Made by a program: the position numbers and the translations under genes. Source: Silvania hatchlandensis (GTDB taxonomy: Bacteria; Pseudomonadota; Gammaproteobacteria; Enterobacterales; Enterobacteriaceae). Taken from it: 64,000 nucleotides of DNA. Shown here piece by piece: positions 47,033-60,879 of this stretch. The DNA lies in assembly GCF_025564065.1 (NCBI RefSeq), contig NZ_JAMGZK010000055.1, positions 124,001 to 188,000 of the forward strand. The letters are read 5' to 3'. The notes under the pieces were generated by a model. It worked only from the letters and a program-made list of their open reading frames with translations, made no database searches and was not told the DNA's origin. Each line of letters starts with the position of its first letter. The first letter of the stretch is position 1.

Positions 47033-47142
47033 CCCCTCACCCTAACCCTCTCCCCATAGGGGAGAGGGAACATTCAGTTCAGAGGGTAGGCTCGATTGGG
47101 TTTTCCCCCTCGCCCCTTTGGGGAGAGGGACGGGGTGAGGGG
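47033..47142. repeat. Composite palindromic repeat (two nested hairpins)
   Basis: The outer arms CCCCTCACCC (47033-47042) and GGGTGAGGGG (47133-47142) are exact inverted copies. Inside are two hairpins, CCCTCTCCCC/GGGGAGAGGG (47046-47068) and CCCTCGCCCC/GGGGAGAGGG (47107-47129). The layout is like a paired BIME or small MITE-like element. It overlaps the 3' end of lsrK and supplies its last codons. Related fragments occur at 871 and 39321. Confidence 0.75.
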
Positions 47143-48713
47143 ACAGACCGTACCAGTCCCGGCGCCTGCCACATCGAGGTGGTCAGACCGCTGTCCACCA
47201 GTCCAAGCTGGTCGGCGTACACCGCCTGCCATTTCTGCATCATGCCGTCGTACAGCTCCCGGTGCGCCGGGTTCGGGGTGAACTCCCGGCTCCATCGCAC
47301 CAGCTTCTCGCCCGTCGCAGCCATATCGGCAAACAGCCCCGCGCCGGTCCCGGCGGCAATTGCGCAGCCCAGCGCGGTGGCCTCTTTCACCTCTGGCACC
47401 CGCACCGGTAACCCGGTGACGTCACTTAATATCTGGCTCCACAGCGCCCCTTTCGCGCCGCCCCCGGCAAACACCAGGCCGTCAAAGGTCACGCCGGAAA
47501 ACTGCGAAATTTGCGCCAGATTGCAGGCAGAGACAATCGCGGCGTTCTCCTCCAGGGCGCGGAACAGCGTGGCTTTATTGCATTTTTCCGGGTCGATGGA
47601 GAGATTAATAAACGACGGCGCGGCGTGATACCACTGCTTAAAATGCATCGCGTCAGAGAAGATCGGCATCACCCCGTGAGAGCCCGGCGGCACCCGACTG
47701 GCCATCTCTTCCATCAGTGTGTAAGTGTCCACACCCATCCGCTCGGCAATCAGCTTTTCTTCGGCGCAGAAGGCATCGCGGAACCAGCGCATCGTCAGGC
47801 CGGTAAAGAAGCTGATCGACTCGGCCTGCGCCATACCGGGGATCACGTGCGGGTTGACGCGGATGTTCATCTGCGGATCGGTTCGCACCTGGGGCAGATT
47901 CACCACCTGCTGCCAGAAGGTACCGCCCAGCACCGCCGTTTGCCCGGGGCGTACCACGCCCAGCCCAAGGCAGCCCAACTGCACGTCGCCGCCGCCCATC
48001 ACCACCGGCGTGCCTTCGCGCAGGCCGCATTGCTGGGCGGCTGCGCGGGTGACAGCCCCAAGCAGGGTGCCGGTCTCTTTCACCGGAGAGAGAATGTCGG
48101 CGCGCAGCCCGGCCATGTCCAGCAGCGCCGGACGCCAGTCGCGGCTGAACAGATCCAACATCCCGGTGGTGCCCGCGTTAGAAGGGTCGACGGCCAGCTC
48201 GCCGGAGAGCTTCGCTGCCAGCCAGTCGCTGATCATGGTGATGGTGGCGGCCTTGCGATAAATATCCGGGCGATGGTGCGCCAGCCACAGCAGGCGCGGC
48301 ATGGCGCTCAGGGCCAGGGTCTGGCCGGAGACGTCGTACACTTCGGATTCAAAGCGGAAGTCGTGGATCTCTTTCAGTTCCGCCACTTCGCGGCTGGCGC
48401 GGGCATCGACGTTGGCGCAGGCCCAGATCGCCTCGCCGTTGCGATCGTACAGCACGATCCCTTCGCGCATTGAACAGCAGGCGACGGACTGAATATCCAC
48501 AGCGCTCAGGTGGGCCCGCTCCAGCGCCTGATGAATACACTGACAGGCCAGCCGCCAGTTGGTGTCGAGATCGAACTCCATCGAGCCGGGGACATTCTCC
48601 ACGCTCAGGTGCTTCCACTCCGCCTGGCCGACCGCTATCTGATTGCCGTTAAGATCGAACACCACGGCGCGAACGCTTCCCGTCCCTGCATCTAACGCTA
48701 AAAGGTAACTCAT
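47079..48713 (-). CDS. lsrK: Autoinducer-2 kinase LsrK, C-terminus extended by a repeat
   Basis: A 544-residue FGGY-family kinase that phosphorylates imported AI-2 (DPD) to the P-AI-2 that inactivates LsrR. The N-terminal ATPase motif is [33 protein letters not shown] near residue 420 is the second ATP-binding signature. The homologous region ends at [11 protein letters not shown] further 24 residues (starting [10 protein letters not shown]) are read from the adjacent palindromic repeat, so the native stop has been lost. The start matches a normal FGGY N-terminus. Confidence 0.93.
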   Translation of the reverse strand: MSYLLALDAGTGSVRAVVFDLNGNQIAVGQAEWKHLSVENVPGSMEFDLDTNWRLACQCIHQALERAHLSAVDIQSVACCSMREGIVLYDRNGEAIWACANVDARASREVAELKEIHDFRFESEVYDVSGQTLALSAMPRLLWLAHHRPDIYRKAATITMISDWLAAKLSGELAVDPSNAGTTGMLDLFSRDWRPALLDMAGLRADILSPVKETGTLLGAVTRAAAQQCGLREGTPVVMGGGDVQLGCLGLGVVRPGQTAVLGGTFWQQVVNLPQVRTDPQMNIRVNPHVIPGMAQAESISFFTGLTMRWFRDAFCAEEKLIAERMGVDTYTLMEEMASRVPPGSHGVMPIFSDAMHFKQWYHAAPSFINLSIDPEKCNKATLFRALEENAAIVSACNLAQISQFSGVTFDGLVFAGGGAKGALWSQILSDVTGLPVRVPEVKEATALGCAIAAGTGAGLFADMAATGEKLVRWSREFTPNPAHRELYDGMMQKWQAVYADQLGLVDSGLTTSMWQAPGLVRSVPSPRPSPQRGEGENPIEPTL

Positions 48714-48746
48714 GAGTCTGCCTCGTGTCAGGCACGGGATTGGCCC

Positions 48747-49718
48747 TTAGCTTGCCAGAGCCAGCACCGCGCGGGCTGTCATCTCTTCCGTCACCAGGCC
48801 ATTGATACGGCGACCGTTCAGTGCGGCATAAATCGCATCGGCTTTCTCTTCCCCTCCGGCCACGCCAACGATGGTAGGCAGCTGCGCCAGCTCGTCGAGC
48901 GTCACGCCCAGTAACTCCTGATGGATGGCCAGATCCGGCACCCGTTCCCCTGCGGCATTCAGGAAATAGCCCAGGATGTCGCCGACCGCCCCTTTGCGGG
49001 CCAGCATCAGCTGCTCGCCCTCGCTGATATAGCCGGAGCGCAAAATGGTGGCGTCCCGGCGCTGGTTTATCGATCCAATCCCGACCACCGCCACGTCAGC
49101 GGCGCTGGCGGCGAGGATCACATCCCGCACGCTGGCTTCCCGTTTTAGGATCCCGGCTACCTCCGCGGATGACACCCGCAGCGGGGCGGGGATCATGCTG
49201 ACGCTGCAGGCCGCATCCAGCTGGCCGATGCCGGTCATATACGGCCCGACCCCACCGGAGAGCGTCACCAGTCGTACCTGCTGGGAGCTGATAAAGCCGC
49301 TCAGGTGCTGCAGGCAGCTCATGGTGGCTTCACCAAATCCCACCGCCAGTAGCTGGCCTGCAGCCAGTACGCCCATCAGCGACTGGGCGGCGCCAATCCC
49401 TAAGCGCACGTTCATCGGCGGGGTGTTCAGCGCAGGCAGCACGCGGGCCAGCTTCAGGCCGAAGCGCTGCTGCAGCGCGGTTTCCAGCGCCAGACAGCCT
49501 TCATAGCGGGAGTTGATCTGTACGCGGATCACCCCCGACTGGCGCCCTTTTTCCAGCAGGCGCGAAATCTTCAGGCGCGGCAATCCCAGCCGCTCGCCGA
49601 TATCGTTCTGCGTCAGGCCGTCGTGGTAATAGCACCACGCCACGCGGGCCACCAGCTCCTCTTCCGCCAGCGCCAGTCCGGCAAAACGTCCCTCTTCGAC
49701 ACTGCGTTTCTCGCTCAT
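48747..49718 (-). CDS. lsrR: lsr operon repressor LsrR
   Basis: A 323-residue SorC/DeoR-type regulator. The N-terminal helix-turn-helix includes [20 protein letters not shown] (about residues 30-49). The C-terminal phosphosugar-binding domain contains AIGFGEATM-like [11 protein letters not shown] and [17 protein letters not shown]. It represses lsrACDBFG and lsrRK until bound by phospho-AI-2. The frame extends 24 codons upstream; ATG at 49718 gives a start like those in the family. It is divergent from lsrA and followed by lsrK. Confidence 0.94.
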   Translation of the reverse strand: MSEKRSVEEGRFAGLALAEEELVARVAWCYYHDGLTQNDIGERLGLPRLKISRLLEKGRQSGVIRVQINSRYEGCLALETALQQRFGLKLARVLPALNTPPMNVRLGIGAAQSLMGVLAAGQLLAVGFGEATMSCLQHLSGFISSQQVRLVTLSGGVGPYMTGIGQLDAACSVSMIPAPLRVSSAEVAGILKREASVRDVILAASAADVAVVGIGSINQRRDATILRSGYISEGEQLMLARKGAVGDILGYFLNAAGERVPDLAIHQELLGVTLDELAQLPTIVGVAGGEEKADAIYAALNGRRINGLVTEEMTARAVLALAS

Positions 49719-49741
49719 AGATGAACTCTTATCAAAATTTA

Positions 49742-49919
49742 GATCATATGTTCGGTGTGCCACAGGGCGAAAGTGTGAGCCACACGGCAAATTGCATATT
49801 CAGGAATGTTTCCGCTTTATCGGGATCCTATCCCTGAAAGTGTGATCCCTGCACGGTTGTAAATATAGTTCAGGGTCTACGCTTTTGAACATTATTGAAT
49901 CAAAAAATCATTTGTTCAA
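49742..49919. promoter_or_regulatory. lsrR-lsrA divergent control region with LsrR-like operators
   Basis: Three related half-sites, GAACATATGATC (49742-49753, minus), GAACATTATTGAATC (from 49887, plus) and GAACAAATGATT (ending 49918, minus), are visible. The last two form an inverted pair, TTGAACA/TGTTCAA, immediately before lsrA. Two TGTGA half-sites (49779 and 49840 area) may bind CRP, which activates lsr in E. coli. Assignment to LsrR is by position and repetition. Confidence 0.6.
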
Positions 49920-49932
49920 TGGTGGGGCGATA

Positions 49933-51416
49933 ATGACAGCACTTATCGAAGCGCGTGGGATCCACAAGCAGTTTTCCGGCGTTCCTGTATTGAAAGACAT
50001 TGATTTCACGCTACAGGCGGGTCAGGTGCATGCCCTGATGGGCGGCAACGGCGCGGGAAAATCCACCCTGATGAAGATTGTCGCCGGGGTCGAAACCCCC
50101 GACCGTGGTGAACTTTATATTGCTGGCCGCCCGTTTGCTCGCCTGAAGCCGGTGCAGGCGCACCAGCTTGGCATCTACCTGGTGCCGCAGGAGCCAATGC
50201 TGTTCCCGAACCTCAGCGTGCGGGAAAACATCCTTTTTCGCCTGCCGCGTAACAACGCGACCGCCCAACGCCTCGCCGATAAGCTGGAGCAGCTTCAGTG
50301 CCAGCTCAATCTGGACGCCGCCGCCAGCACCCTGGAGGTGGCGGATCAGCAGATGGTGGAGATCCTGCGTGGGCTGATGCGCGAGGCAACGATCCTGATC
50401 CTCGACGAACCCACCGCCTCGCTGACCCCCGGCGAAACGGAACGCCTGTTTCGCCAGATCCGCGCTCTGCAGGCGCTTGGCGTCGGCATCGTGTTTATCT
50501 CGCACAAATTGCCTGAAATCCGCCAGCTCGCCAGCCACGTCTCGGTGATGCGTGACGGGGCGGTGGTGCTGAGCGGCGAAACGGCGCAGTTCGACGATCG
50601 GGCCCTGATTGCCGCCATGACCCCGGTCAGCCGGGAGCAGGGACTGACGGACACGCAAAAGCTGTGGCTGGCGCTGCCGGGCAATCGGCGGACGCAGGCC
50701 AAAGACTTCCCGGTGCTGCGGGTAGAAAACCTCACCGGGGAGGGCTTTATCGATCTGAATCTGGAGATCTACGCCGGGGAGATCGTCGGTCTCGCCGGGT
50801 TAGTGGGATCCGGGCGCACCGAGTTTGCCGAAACGCTGTACGGCTTACGCCCGCAGCGCGCAGGGCGCATCTGGCTTGAGAACCAGCAGATCGACGGCGA
50901 TCCGGTCAGCGCCCGGCTCAACAAAGGGCTGGTGTATCTCCCGGAAGACCGCCAGGTCTCCGGTCTGTTCCTTGATGCGCCGGTGCGCTGGAACACGGTG
51001 GCACTGAACGAGCCCTCCCTCTGGCAGCAAAAGAGCCGCGAGGCGGCGGTGGTCGAGCGCTATCACCGGGCGCTGGGGATCAAACTCAACGGCCCGGATC
51101 AGACCGTGCGCACGCTGTCGGGCGGCAACCAGCAAAAAGTGCTGCTGGCGCGCTGCCTCGAAGCCAATCCTTTATTACTGATCGTTGATGAACCGACCCG
51201 CGGCGTGGACGTCTCGGCCCGCGCCGACATCTATCAACTGCTGAAAAGCGTGGCGGCGCAGAACGTGGCGGTGCTGATGATCTCCAGCGACATGGACGAA
51301 TTCCCCGGTCTTGCCGACCGGGTGCTGGTGATGCATCAGGGGATGCTCAACGGCGAACTGCCGCGCCACGCCGTCAGCCTCGAGCGGATGATGGCTCTGG
51401 CCTTTGGAGGACAGGC

Positions 51417-51420
<4 letters not shown>
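49933..51420 (+). CDS. lsrA: AI-2 ABC transporter ATPase LsrA
   Basis: A 495-residue ATPase with two fused ABC domains, as in sugar importers. The first has Walker [10 protein letters not shown] and Walker [10 protein letters not shown]. The second lacks a canonical Walker A ([12 protein letters not shown]) but has the signature [15 protein letters not shown] and Walker [13 protein letters not shown]. It energises AI-2 import through LsrC and LsrD. ATG at 49933 follows GGTGGGG; an upstream TTG is inside the operator. It overlaps lsrC by ATGA. Confidence 0.95.
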
Positions 51421-52448
<1,028 letters not shown>

Positions 52449-53432
52449 ATGAAGCTTAACTGGGAATGGGTCCTGCTGGTGTTACTGGTGCTGGAGATCC
52501 TGCTGTTTGGCGCCCTCAATCCGCGGATGCTCGACATCAATATGCTGCTGTTCAGCACCAGCGATTTCATCTGCATCGGTATTGTGGCGCTGCCCCTGAC
52601 GTTAGTGATCGTCAGTGGCGGGATCGACATTTCGCTCGGCTCCACCATCGGCCTGTGCGCCATCGCGCTGGGGGTGATGATGCAGGCCGGGCTGCCGATG
52701 GCGGCGGCGATCCCGCTCACCCTGCTGATCGGGCTGCTGTGCGGGTTGTTCAACGCGGCGCTGATCCACTACACCGGCATCAGCCCGCTGGTGATCACAC
52801 TCGGTACTTTGTACCTGTACGGCGGCGGGGCGCTGCTGCTTTCGGGGATGGCGGGGGCGACCGGCTACGAAGGCATCGGCGGTTTTCCGGAGAGCTTCAC
52901 CGCCTTTGCCAACCTGACGCTGCTGGGCCTGCCGATCCCGCTGGTGCTATTCGCGGTGATTACCCTTTTCTTCTGGCTGATTGCCCATCGCGGGCGCTTT
53001 GGCCGCCACCTGTTTTTGATTGGGCAAAACCCGCGTGCGGCGCGCTATGCGGCGCTGTCGGTCAACGGCATGCCGTATGCACTGTACGGTCTGGTGGGGG
53101 TGGCGTCGGCGATTGCCGCGCTGGTGATGGTCTCCTATTTCGGCTCGGCGCGTTCCGATCTCGGGCGCGATCTGCTCATGCCCGCGCTTACCGCGGCGGT
53201 GCTCGGCGGGGCGAATATCTATGGCGGTTCAGGTTCGGTTATCGGTACAGCGCTGGCGGCACTGCTGGTGGGGTATCTGCAACAGGGTTTACAGATGGTC
53301 GGCATCCCCAACCAGGTGTCGAGCGCGCTGTCAGGGGCGTTGTTGGTTGTGGTGGTCATGGGGCGTTCGCTGAGTCTGCACCGTGAATGGGTGCGTTCTC
53401 TTCTCACAAAAAATACCCGGAGCGTAAGATGA
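52449..53432 (+). CDS. lsrD: AI-2 ABC transporter permease LsrD
   Basis: A 327-residue BPD_transp_2 permease, partner of Lsr[39 protein letters not shown] and [20 protein letters not shown] are typical of the family. It begins directly after the lsrC stop and ends in an ATGA overlap with lsrB. Confidence 0.95.
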   Translation: MKLNWEWVLLVLLVLEILLFGALNPRMLDINMLLFSTSDFICIGIVALPLTLVIVSGGIDISLGSTIGLCAIALGVMMQAGLPMAAAIPLTLLIGLLCGLFNAALIHYTGISPLVITLGTLYLYGGGALLLSGMAGATGYEGIGGFPESFTAFANLTLLGLPIPLVLFAVITLFFWLIAHRGRFGRHLFLIGQNPRAARYAALSVNGMPYALYGLVGVASAIAALVMVSYFGSARSDLGRDLLMPALTAAVLGGANIYGGSGSVIGTALAALLVGYLQQGLQMVGIPNQVSSALSGALLVVVVMGRSLSLHREWVRSLLTKNTRSVR

Positions 53433-54430
53433 AAATAAAACTGATGGTGCTGGCAGTGGCGTTAAGCGTCGCCTCGGCGCAGGCGGCGGATCGCATCGCG
53501 TTTATCCCGAAACTGGTGGGGGTGGGCTTCTTTACCAGCGGCGGCAACGGCGCGAAAGAGGCGGGTAAAGCACTGGGCGCGGACGTTACCTACGATGGTC
53601 CGACCGAGCCGAGCGTCTCCGGGCAGGTGCAGCTGATCAATAACTTCGTCAACCAGGGCTATAACGCCATTATCGTTTCGGCGGTCTCGCCGGACGGTCT
53701 CTGCCCGGCCCTGAAACGCGCCATGCAGCGCGGAGTAAAAGTGCTGACCTGGGATTCCGACACCAAACCGGAGTGCCGCAGCATCTACATCAACCAGGGC
53801 ACCCCGGAACAGCTTGGCGGTCTGCTGGTGGAGATGGCCGCGAAGCAGGTGACCAAACCGGCCGCCAAAGTGGCGTTCTTCTACTCCAGCCCGACCGTCA
53901 CCGACCAGAACCAGTGGGTCAACGCCGCGAAAGCGAAAATTGCGAAAGAGCATCCTCAGTGGCAGATCGTCACCACCCAGTTTGGCTATAACGACGCCAC
54001 CAAATCACTGCAGACCGCCGAAGGGATCTTAAAAGCCTACCCGGATCTGGATGCGATCATCGCCCCGGACGCTAACGCGCTGCCGGCGGCGGCGCAGGCG
54101 GCAGAGAACCTGAAGCGCGAAGGGGTGGCGATTGTCGGATTCAGTACGCCCAATGTGATGCGCCCGTACGTTGAGCGCGGCACGGTGAAAGCCTTCGGCC
54201 TGTGGGATGTAGTGCAACAGGGCAAAATTGCGGTCAATGTCGCCGATCGTTTGTTGAAAAAAGGCGATCTTAACGTCGGCGATAGCGTAGAGGTCAAAGA
54301 TATCGGCACCCTGAAGGTCGAACCGAACAGCGTGCAGGGCTATCAGTATGAAGCGAAAGGGAATGGCATCGTGCTGCTGCCGGAGCGGGTGGTGTTCACC
54401 AAAGAGAACATCAACAAATACGACTTCTGA
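53429..54430 (+). CDS. lsrB: AI-2 periplasmic binding protein LsrB
   Basis: A 333-residue type 1 periplasmic-binding protein. The signal peptide [19 protein letters not shown] is cleaved near residue 19-20. AI-2 ligand residues are recognisable in the usual segments: [15 protein letters not shown] (K and F), [11 protein letters not shown] (two Asp) and [12 protein letters not shown] (Asp, Ala and Pro). The frame extends 14 codons upstream inside lsrD; ATG at 53429 gives the correct signal peptide. It delivers AI-2 to LsrACD. Confidence 0.95.
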   Translation: MKIKLMVLAVALSVASAQAADRIAFIPKLVGVGFFTSGGNGAKEAGKALGADVTYDGPTEPSVSGQVQLINNFVNQGYNAIIVSAVSPDGLCPALKRAMQRGVKVLTWDSDTKPECRSIYINQGTPEQLGGLLVEMAAKQVTKPAAKVAFFYSSPTVTDQNQWVNAAKAKIAKEHPQWQIVTTQFGYNDATKSLQTAEGILKAYPDLDAIIAPDANALPAAAQAAENLKREGVAIVGFSTPNVMRPYVERGTVKAFGLWDVVQQGKIAVNVADRLLKKGDLNVGDSVEVKDIGTLKVEPNSVQGYQYEAKGNGIVLLPERVVFTKENINKYDF

Positions 54431-54441
54431 CGGGGGAGAAC

Positions 54442-55329
54442 ATGGCTGATTTAGACGACATCAAAGAAGGTAAGAACTTTGGCCTCGACCGGCCGCAGCA
54501 GAACGTGCCGTTCACGCTGAAAGGCTGCGGGGCGCTGGACTGGGGAATGCAGTCGCGGCTGGCGCGGATCTTCAACCCCGCCAGCAACCGCACGGTGATG
54601 CTGGCCTTCGATCATGGCTATTTCCAGGGGCCGACCACCGGGCTTGAGCGCATCGATCTCTCTATTGCGCCGCTGTTCGCCGAAACCGACGTGCTGATGT
54701 GCACCCGCGGGATCCTGCGAAGCCAGGTGCCGCCCGCCACCAACAAACCGGTGGTACTGCGCGCATCGGGGGGCAATTCGATTCTGGGCGAGCTGTCGAA
54801 CGAGTGCGTGGCGGTGGCGATGGAGGATGCCCTGCGTCTGAACGTTTGCGCGGTGGCGGCGCAGGTCTATATCGGCAGCGAGTTTGAGCATCAGTCGATC
54901 AACAACATCATCAAGCTGGTGGATGCCGGGAATCGCTACGGCATCCCGACGCTGGCGGTGACCGGGGTCGGCAAAGAGATGGCCCGCGACGCGCGCTACT
55001 TTTCGCTTGCCAGCCGCATCGCCGCCGAGATGGGGGCGCAGTTCGTCAAAACCTATTACGTGGAGGAGGGGTTCGAGAAAGTGACCGCCAGCTGTCCGGT
55101 GCCGATTGTGATCGCAGGCGGCAAAAAACTGCCGGAGCTCGAGGCGCTGGAGATGTGCTTCCACGCCATTGACCAGGGTGCGTCCGGCGTCGATATGGGG
55201 CGTAACATCTTCCAGTCCAGCGCACCGCTGGCGATGCTCAAAGCGGTAAAAAAAGTGGTGCATGAGAACGTCAGCGCCCGCGAGGCGTACCAGTTCTGGC
55301 AGGAGGAAAAACAGGGAGAAGCACAATGA
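54442..55329 (+). CDS. lsrF: 3-Hydroxy-2,4-pentadione 5-phosphate thiolase LsrF
   Basis: A 295-residue DeoC/FbaB-like aldolase-fold enzyme. It transfers the acetyl group of the phospho-AI-2 breakdown product to CoA, giving dihydroxyacetone phosphate and acetyl-CoA. Seen: [18 protein letters not shown] near residue 55, [15 protein letters not shown] with the Schiff-base-type lysine, and [17 protein letters not shown]. It overlaps lsrG by ATGA. Confidence 0.95.
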   Translation: MADLDDIKEGKNFGLDRPQQNVPFTLKGCGALDWGMQSRLARIFNPASNRTVMLAFDHGYFQGPTTGLERIDLSIAPLFAETDVLMCTRGILRSQVPPATNKPVVLRASGGNSILGELSNECVAVAMEDALRLNVCAVAAQVYIGSEFEHQSINNIIKLVDAGNRYGIPTLAVTGVGKEMARDARYFSLASRIAAEMGAQFVKTYYVEEGFEKVTASCPVPIVIAGGKKLPELEALEMCFHAIDQGASGVDMGRNIFQSSAPLAMLKAVKKVVHENVSAREAYQFWQEEKQGEAQ

Positions 55330-55619
55330 ACGTGACGTTAGTGGAGATCAATATAAAGCCGGACAAGGTGGACGAGTTTCTGGAGGTGTTTCGCGCCAAT
55401 CATGAAGGGGCGATCCAGGAGCCGGGCAACCTGCGCTTTGACGTGCTGCAGGATCCGCGGGTGAAAACCCGGTTCTTTATCTACGAAGCTTACAAGGATG
55501 AAGAGGCGGTGCAGGCGCACAAGCAGACTCCGCACTATCTGGCGTGCGTGGAAAAGCTTGAGGATCTGATGTCGGAGCCGCGTAAAAAACGCTGTTTTGT
55601 GGGCTTAATGCCGGCGTAA
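55326..55619 (+). CDS. lsrG: Phospho-AI-2 isomerase LsrG
   Basis: A 97-residue ferredoxin-like ABM-superfamily protein. It isomerises phospho-AI-2 to 3-hydroxy-2,4-pentadione 5-phosphate, the LsrF substrate, and so ends the signal. Conserved segments are [19 protein letters not shown] and [20 protein letters not shown]. It is the last gene of the operon; its stop codon is the first base of the terminator stem. Confidence 0.95.
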   Translation: MNVTLVEINIKPDKVDEFLEVFRANHEGAIQEPGNLRFDVLQDPRVKTRFFIYEAYKDEEAVQAHKQTPHYLACVEKLEDLMSEPRKKRCFVGLMPA

Positions 55620-55661
55620 CTCTGTTGCCCGGTAGCGCTTGCGCCACCGGGCAACAGAGTT

Positions 55662-55664
<3 letters not shown>
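55619..55664. terminator. Bidirectional terminator between lsrG and patA
   Basis: A perfect 15-bp stem (55619-55633 with 55646-55660), core TCTGTTGCCCGGT/ACCGGGCAACAGA, around a 12-nt loop and followed by TTTT-like flanks. Both convergent genes end at its edges: the lsrG TAA forms its first base and the patA stop is at 55662. Confidence 0.88.
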
Positions 55665-57103
<1,439 letters not shown>

Positions 57104-57228
57104 CTTCCGGTGACTTAACGAAAATCGGGATAAACGCCTGTTCAACCCGATACTGCACAAAATTTAATCGTGCCGGGTGAGGATCCGCTACTTTGCCGCT
57201 GAGTTGACTTGCCCTTGAAAGGGTCAGG

Positions 57229-57245
57229 TGCACGACTGTGGTGCA
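57229..57245. promoter_or_regulatory. NtrC-type enhancer upstream of patA
   Basis: TGCACGACTGTGGTGCA is a 17-bp dyad matching the NtrC consensus TGCACC-N5-GGTGCA in all but one arm position. It lies about 160 bp upstream of the predicted sigma-54 start, a normal enhancer distance. Confidence 0.75.
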
Positions 57246-57384
57246 CGCCTTTAGTGAAGCAGAAATTAACAGGTAACCCTTTGAGAGTAATTTCTCTATG
57301 AAAGTATTTGAAATCAATCAATTACAAAAACGTACAAAAAGTGCGGTTTAACCAAAATTTGAGATCGCGATCGGTTTTAACAAC

Positions 57385-57411
57385 TAAAGATAAATTTTTT
57401 ACCGCCGAAAA
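57385..57411 (+). promoter_or_regulatory. FliA (sigma-28) promoter of aer
   Basis: TAAA, a 15-bp spacer and GCCGAAAA match the flagellar consensus TAAA-N15-GCCGATAA with one mismatch. It lies about 52 bp before the aer start. Confidence 0.8.
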
Positions 57412-57462
57412 AAGATTAACCCTAAAAATTAACATTCAAATAACCTGCAAGGGATGCCTGCT

Positions 57463-58983
57463 ATGTCCGCTCAACCTTATGTCACTCAGAATGACTATCC
57501 TCTGGACGATGACACCACCTTAATGTCCACCACCGATCTCAACAGCTACATGACCCACACCAACGATACCTTCGTGAAAGTGAGTGGTTACCAACTCGAT
57601 GAGCTGCTGGGGCAACCGCACAACCTGGTGCGCCATCCGGACATGCCAAAAGCCGCATTCGCCGATATGTGGTACACGCTGCAGCAGGGGGAGCCCTGGA
57701 GCGGGATCGTCAAAAACCGGCGCAAGAATGGCGATCATTACTGGGTGCGCGCCAACGCCGTGCCAATGGTGCGGGGCGGGCAGGTGACGGGCTATATGTC
57801 GATTCGCACCCGGGCAACGGACGCCGAAATTGCCGCCGTGGAGCCGCTGTATCAGGCCCTGAACGCAGGGCGCAGCAACAAGCGCATTCATAAAGGGCTG
57901 GTCTGCGCAAAAGGCTGGACCGGCAAACTCCCCGCCATGCCGCTGCGCTGGCGGACGCGTAGCGTGATGGCCGCGCTGTTTCTGCTGCTGGCGGGCTCCC
58001 TGTATGCCACCGATGCAGGATGGATACCGCTTGCCGCCAGTGCGCTGGTGATGCTGCTGGGCACGCTGCTGTTTGAGCAGCAGATTGTCCGTCCGGTTGA
58101 GAACGTGGCGCGTCAGGCGCTGAAGGTGGCAACCGGCGAGCGGCATACGGTAGATCATCTGAACCGCAGCGACGAGCTGGGGCTGACGCTGCGCTCGGTA
58201 GGCCAACTGGGTCTGATGTGCCGCTGGCTGATCAATGATGTCTCCAGCCAGGTGGTGAGCGTGCGTGACGGTAGTGAGCGGCTGGCGAAAGGTAACGAAG
58301 ATCTGAATGACCGCACGCGCCAGACGGTGGCTAACGTCCAACAGACGGTCGCCACCATGAATCAGATGGCAGCGTCGGTGCAGAGCAACTCCGAAACCGC
58401 CGTTGCCGCCGACAAGCTGTCGATGGCGGCGAGCGGAGCGGCAAGCGAGGGCGGTAACGCGATGCAGACCGTGGTGAAGACCATGGATGAAATTGCCGAC
58501 AGCACCCAGCGCATTGGATCCATCACCACCCTGATTAACGATATCGCCTTCCAGACCAATATTCTGGCGCTGAACGCCGCGGTTGAGGCCGCGCGTGCGG
58601 GTGAACAGGGTAAAGGATTTGCGGTGGTGGCGGGTGAAGTCCGCCATCTGGCCAGCCGCAGCGCCAACGCCGCGAACGACATCCGCAAGCTGATTGATGC
58701 CAGCGCCAGTAAGGTGCAGTCCGGCTCCGATCAGGTTCACGCCGCAGGACGCACCATGGATGATATCGTCGAGCAGGTGCAAAATGTCACCCGCCTGATT
58801 GCGAAGATCAGCCATTCAACATCGGAACAGGCCACGGGCCTGAACGACTTAACCCGTGCTGTGGCGGAGCTGGACGGTATCACCAAGAAAAATGCCGATC
58901 TGGTCGAAGAGAGCGCGCGCGTCTCGGCGATGGTGAAGCATCGTGCCGGGAGACTGAAAGACGCGGTCACGGTTCTCCATTGA
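57463..58983 (+). CDS. aer: Aerotaxis receptor Aer
   Basis: A 506-residue energy-sensing chemoreceptor. The N-terminal FAD-binding PAS domain (about 1-130) includes [35 protein letters not shown] and [19 protein letters not shown] hydrophobic membrane anchor lies near 165-205, then HAMP, then the signalling domain with the hairpin [23 protein letters not shown] at 57463 is chosen over 57454, whose ribosome site would abut the start. It is divergent from patA and has a FliA promoter. Confidence 0.96.
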   Translation: MSAQPYVTQNDYPLDDDTTLMSTTDLNSYMTHTNDTFVKVSGYQLDELLGQPHNLVRHPDMPKAAFADMWYTLQQGEPWSGIVKNRRKNGDHYWVRANAVPMVRGGQVTGYMSIRTRATDAEIAAVEPLYQALNAGRSNKRIHKGLVCAKGWTGKLPAMPLRWRTRSVMAALFLLLAGSLYATDAGWIPLAASALVMLLGTLLFEQQIVRPVENVARQALKVATGERHTVDHLNRSDELGLTLRSVGQLGLMCRWLINDVSSQVVSVRDGSERLAKGNEDLNDRTRQTVANVQQTVATMNQMAASVQSNSETAVAADKLSMAASGAASEGGNAMQTVVKTMDEIADSTQRIGSITTLINDIAFQTNILALNAAVEAARAGEQGKGFAVVAGEVRHLASRSANAANDIRKLIDASASKVQSGSDQVHAAGRTMDDIVEQVQNVTRLIAKISHSTSEQATGLNDLTRAVAELDGITKKNADLVEESARVSAMVKHRAGRLKDAVTVLH

Positions 58984-59001
58984 GTCAGTAATGTTCCAGT
59001 A

Positions 59002-59039
59002 AAGCCGTGTATTTCGCGAGGAATAAGCGGCTTTTTTAT
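59002..59039 (+). terminator. Probable aer terminator
   Basis: AAGCCG pairs with CGGCTT around a partly paired 20-nt loop and is followed by TTTTTATT. It lies about 20 bp after the aer stop codon. The remaining bases to 59252 are A+T-rich with no supported gene. Confidence 0.6.
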
Positions 59040-59252
59040 TTCTTTAATTGTCGGAATAGTGATCCGACAATGTTAAATTAATATTAAATAACTAAAATAA
59101 GCTGGAAAGTTATTTATCACACCCTAAGGCAATCTCACACCATTGTGTTTCAGCGCACTTGCTGCGTTGGCTATATAACGATCGATGCGGGAACTTCAAT
59201 AGGTGTGACCTATCCATAATGTCATTATCAAATAAAAAAACGATCAATCTCA

Positions 59253-59279
59253 TAAAGTTAGCGAAAGTGTTACCGATAA
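59253..59279 (+). promoter_or_regulatory. FliA (sigma-28) promoter of the chemoreceptor gene
   Basis: TAAA, a 15-bp spacer and ACCGATAA match TAAA-N15-GCCGATAA with one mismatch. The start codon is about 40 bp downstream, giving a short leader. This places the receptor in the flagellar regulon. Confidence 0.82.
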
Positions 59280-59319
59280 CGATGATCGTCTGAGAAATAA
59301 TCACATTGATGGAGTATAT

Positions 59320-60879
59320 ATGTTCTTACATGGCGTAAAGATTGGCACAAAATTATTTCTGGCCTTTGGGTTATTTATTATCCTGATGGTGGCGAGCGCA
59401 ACGCTCTCCCTGCTGAGCCTGAATCGGGCGAATAATGAGATGCAAGCCATTATTGTTAACGACTACCCCACGACGGTAAAAGCCAACCAGCTGATCGATA
59501 ATTTTCAGGAATTTGTTAGCACGCAACAGCTGATGCTACTGGATGACCAGGGAACCTATGCTGCAGAGTCGCAGCAGCGCCTGAAGACCATCAGCGAACA
59601 GATCACCCTTATCCTCAAGGCGCTGAACAGCGCGCTGCCGGACCAAAAATCGCAGCAAATCCTGGCCGGGATCGGCGAGGTGCGCCAGCAGTATCTGGAT
59701 TCCCGCTACCGCATTCTGCAATTCGTGCAGAACAACGATCGCGCCGGGGCGATTCAGGAGATGATGACCCACACCGTTAAGCTGCAAAGTGCCTACAAAG
59801 CCAAGGTGCAGGAGCTGATCGCGGTGCAAGACGCCGAGATGCAGAGCGCGGGCCAGCAGGTCGATGCGGATTATCACACCAACCGCCTGATGCTGATTTT
59901 ACTGACTCTGGTCAGCGTGCTGGCCGGTAGTGCGATGGGCTGGTTTATCGTGCGCTCGATTACGCGCCCACTGGGCGAAGCGGTGAGCTTTGCTGAAGCC
60001 ATCGCGGAGGGGGATTTAACCCGCAACATCTCCACGCGTGCCAAAGACGAAACCGGTCTGTTGCTCCATGCCCTGATGGAGATGAAAACCCGACTGCTGG
60101 AGATTGTGCAGCAGGTGCAATCCGGCTCGGAGAACATCTCCAGCGCGGCGGCGCAGATTGTGGCCGGTAACCAGGATCTGGCGGCGCGCACCGAAGAGCA
60201 GGCCAGTTCCGTAGAACAGACCGCAGCCTCGATGGAGCAGATCACCGCGACGGTGAAAAACACCGCCGCGCACACCGGGGAAGCGACAAATCTGTCTGCC
60301 GATGCCGCAACGGTGGTGAAACACAACGGCGAGATGATGAAGCAGGTCACGCAAAAAATGCGCCTGATTAACGAAACCTCTACCCGCATGTCCGACATCA
60401 TCAACCTGATCGACTCGATTGCCTTCCAGACCAACATTCTGGCGCTCAACGCGGCGGTGGAAGCGGCACGTGCCGGTGAGCACGGGCGCGGGTTTGCGGT
60501 GGTCGCGGGCGAAGTGCGTCAGCTGGCGCAAAAAAGCGCCTCGTCGGCCAGTGAAATTCGCCAGCTGATTGAAAGCTCAACCAGCCAGACTCAGGACGGG
60601 ATGAACCTGGTGGAAAAAGCCAGCGGGCTGATTAACGGGATGGTCGGCAACGTGGAAGAGATGGATGTGATCCTGCGGGAAATCCGCCAGGCCAGCCACG
60701 AGCAGACCGAGGGGATTTCACAGATTAACAGCGCGATTGGCCTGATTGACTCCACCACCCAGCAGAACTCCGCCCTGGTGGAAGAGTCCGTTGCGGCGGC
60801 GGCGGCGCTGAATGAGCAGGCATTGCACCTGAAAGCGCTGGTTAAAGTCTTCCGCGTGCGTGAGGGCGCGCTGGTTTAA
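59320..60879 (+). CDS. Methyl-accepting chemotaxis protein, four-helix-bundle sensor
   Basis: A 519-residue membrane chemoreceptor. Membrane helix 1 (about residues 10-32) and helix 2 (about 190-212) enclose a helical periplasmic domain with no cysteines, probably of the 4HB_MCP type. HAMP follows ([19 protein letters not shown]), then the signalling domain with tip [20 protein letters not shown]. The C-terminus ends VREGALV and lacks the NWETF-type pentapeptide that docks CheR/CheB. It is absent from the E. coli K-12 locus. The ligand is unknown. Confidence 0.92.
   Translation: MFLHGVKIGTKLFLAFGLFIILMVASATLSLLSLNRANNEMQAIIVNDYPTTVKANQLIDNFQEFVSTQQLMLLDDQGTYAAESQQRLKTISEQITLILKALNSALPDQKSQQILAGIGEVRQQYLDSRYRILQFVQNNDRAGAIQEMMTHTVKLQSAYKAKVQELIAVQDAEMQSAGQQVDADYHTNRLMLILLTLVSVLAGSAMGWFIVRSITRPLGEAVSFAEAIAEGDLTRNISTRAKDETGLLLHALMEMKTRLLEIVQQVQSGSENISSAAAQIVAGNQDLAARTEEQASSVEQTAASMEQITATVKNTAAHTGEATNLSADAATVVKHNGEMMKQVTQKMRLINETSTRMSDIINLIDSIAFQTNILALNAAVEAARAGEHGRGFAVVAGEVRQLAQKSASSASEIRQLIESSTSQTQDGMNLVEKASGLINGMVGNVEEMDVILREIRQASHEQTEGISQINSAIGLIDSTTQQNSALVEESVAAAAALNEQALHLKALVKVFRVREGALV

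Noticed and set aside
52466..53386. 306-codon ORF overlapping lsrD in another frame
   Set aside because: Gly/Arg/Ala/Asp-rich frame shadow of lsrD; no motifs.
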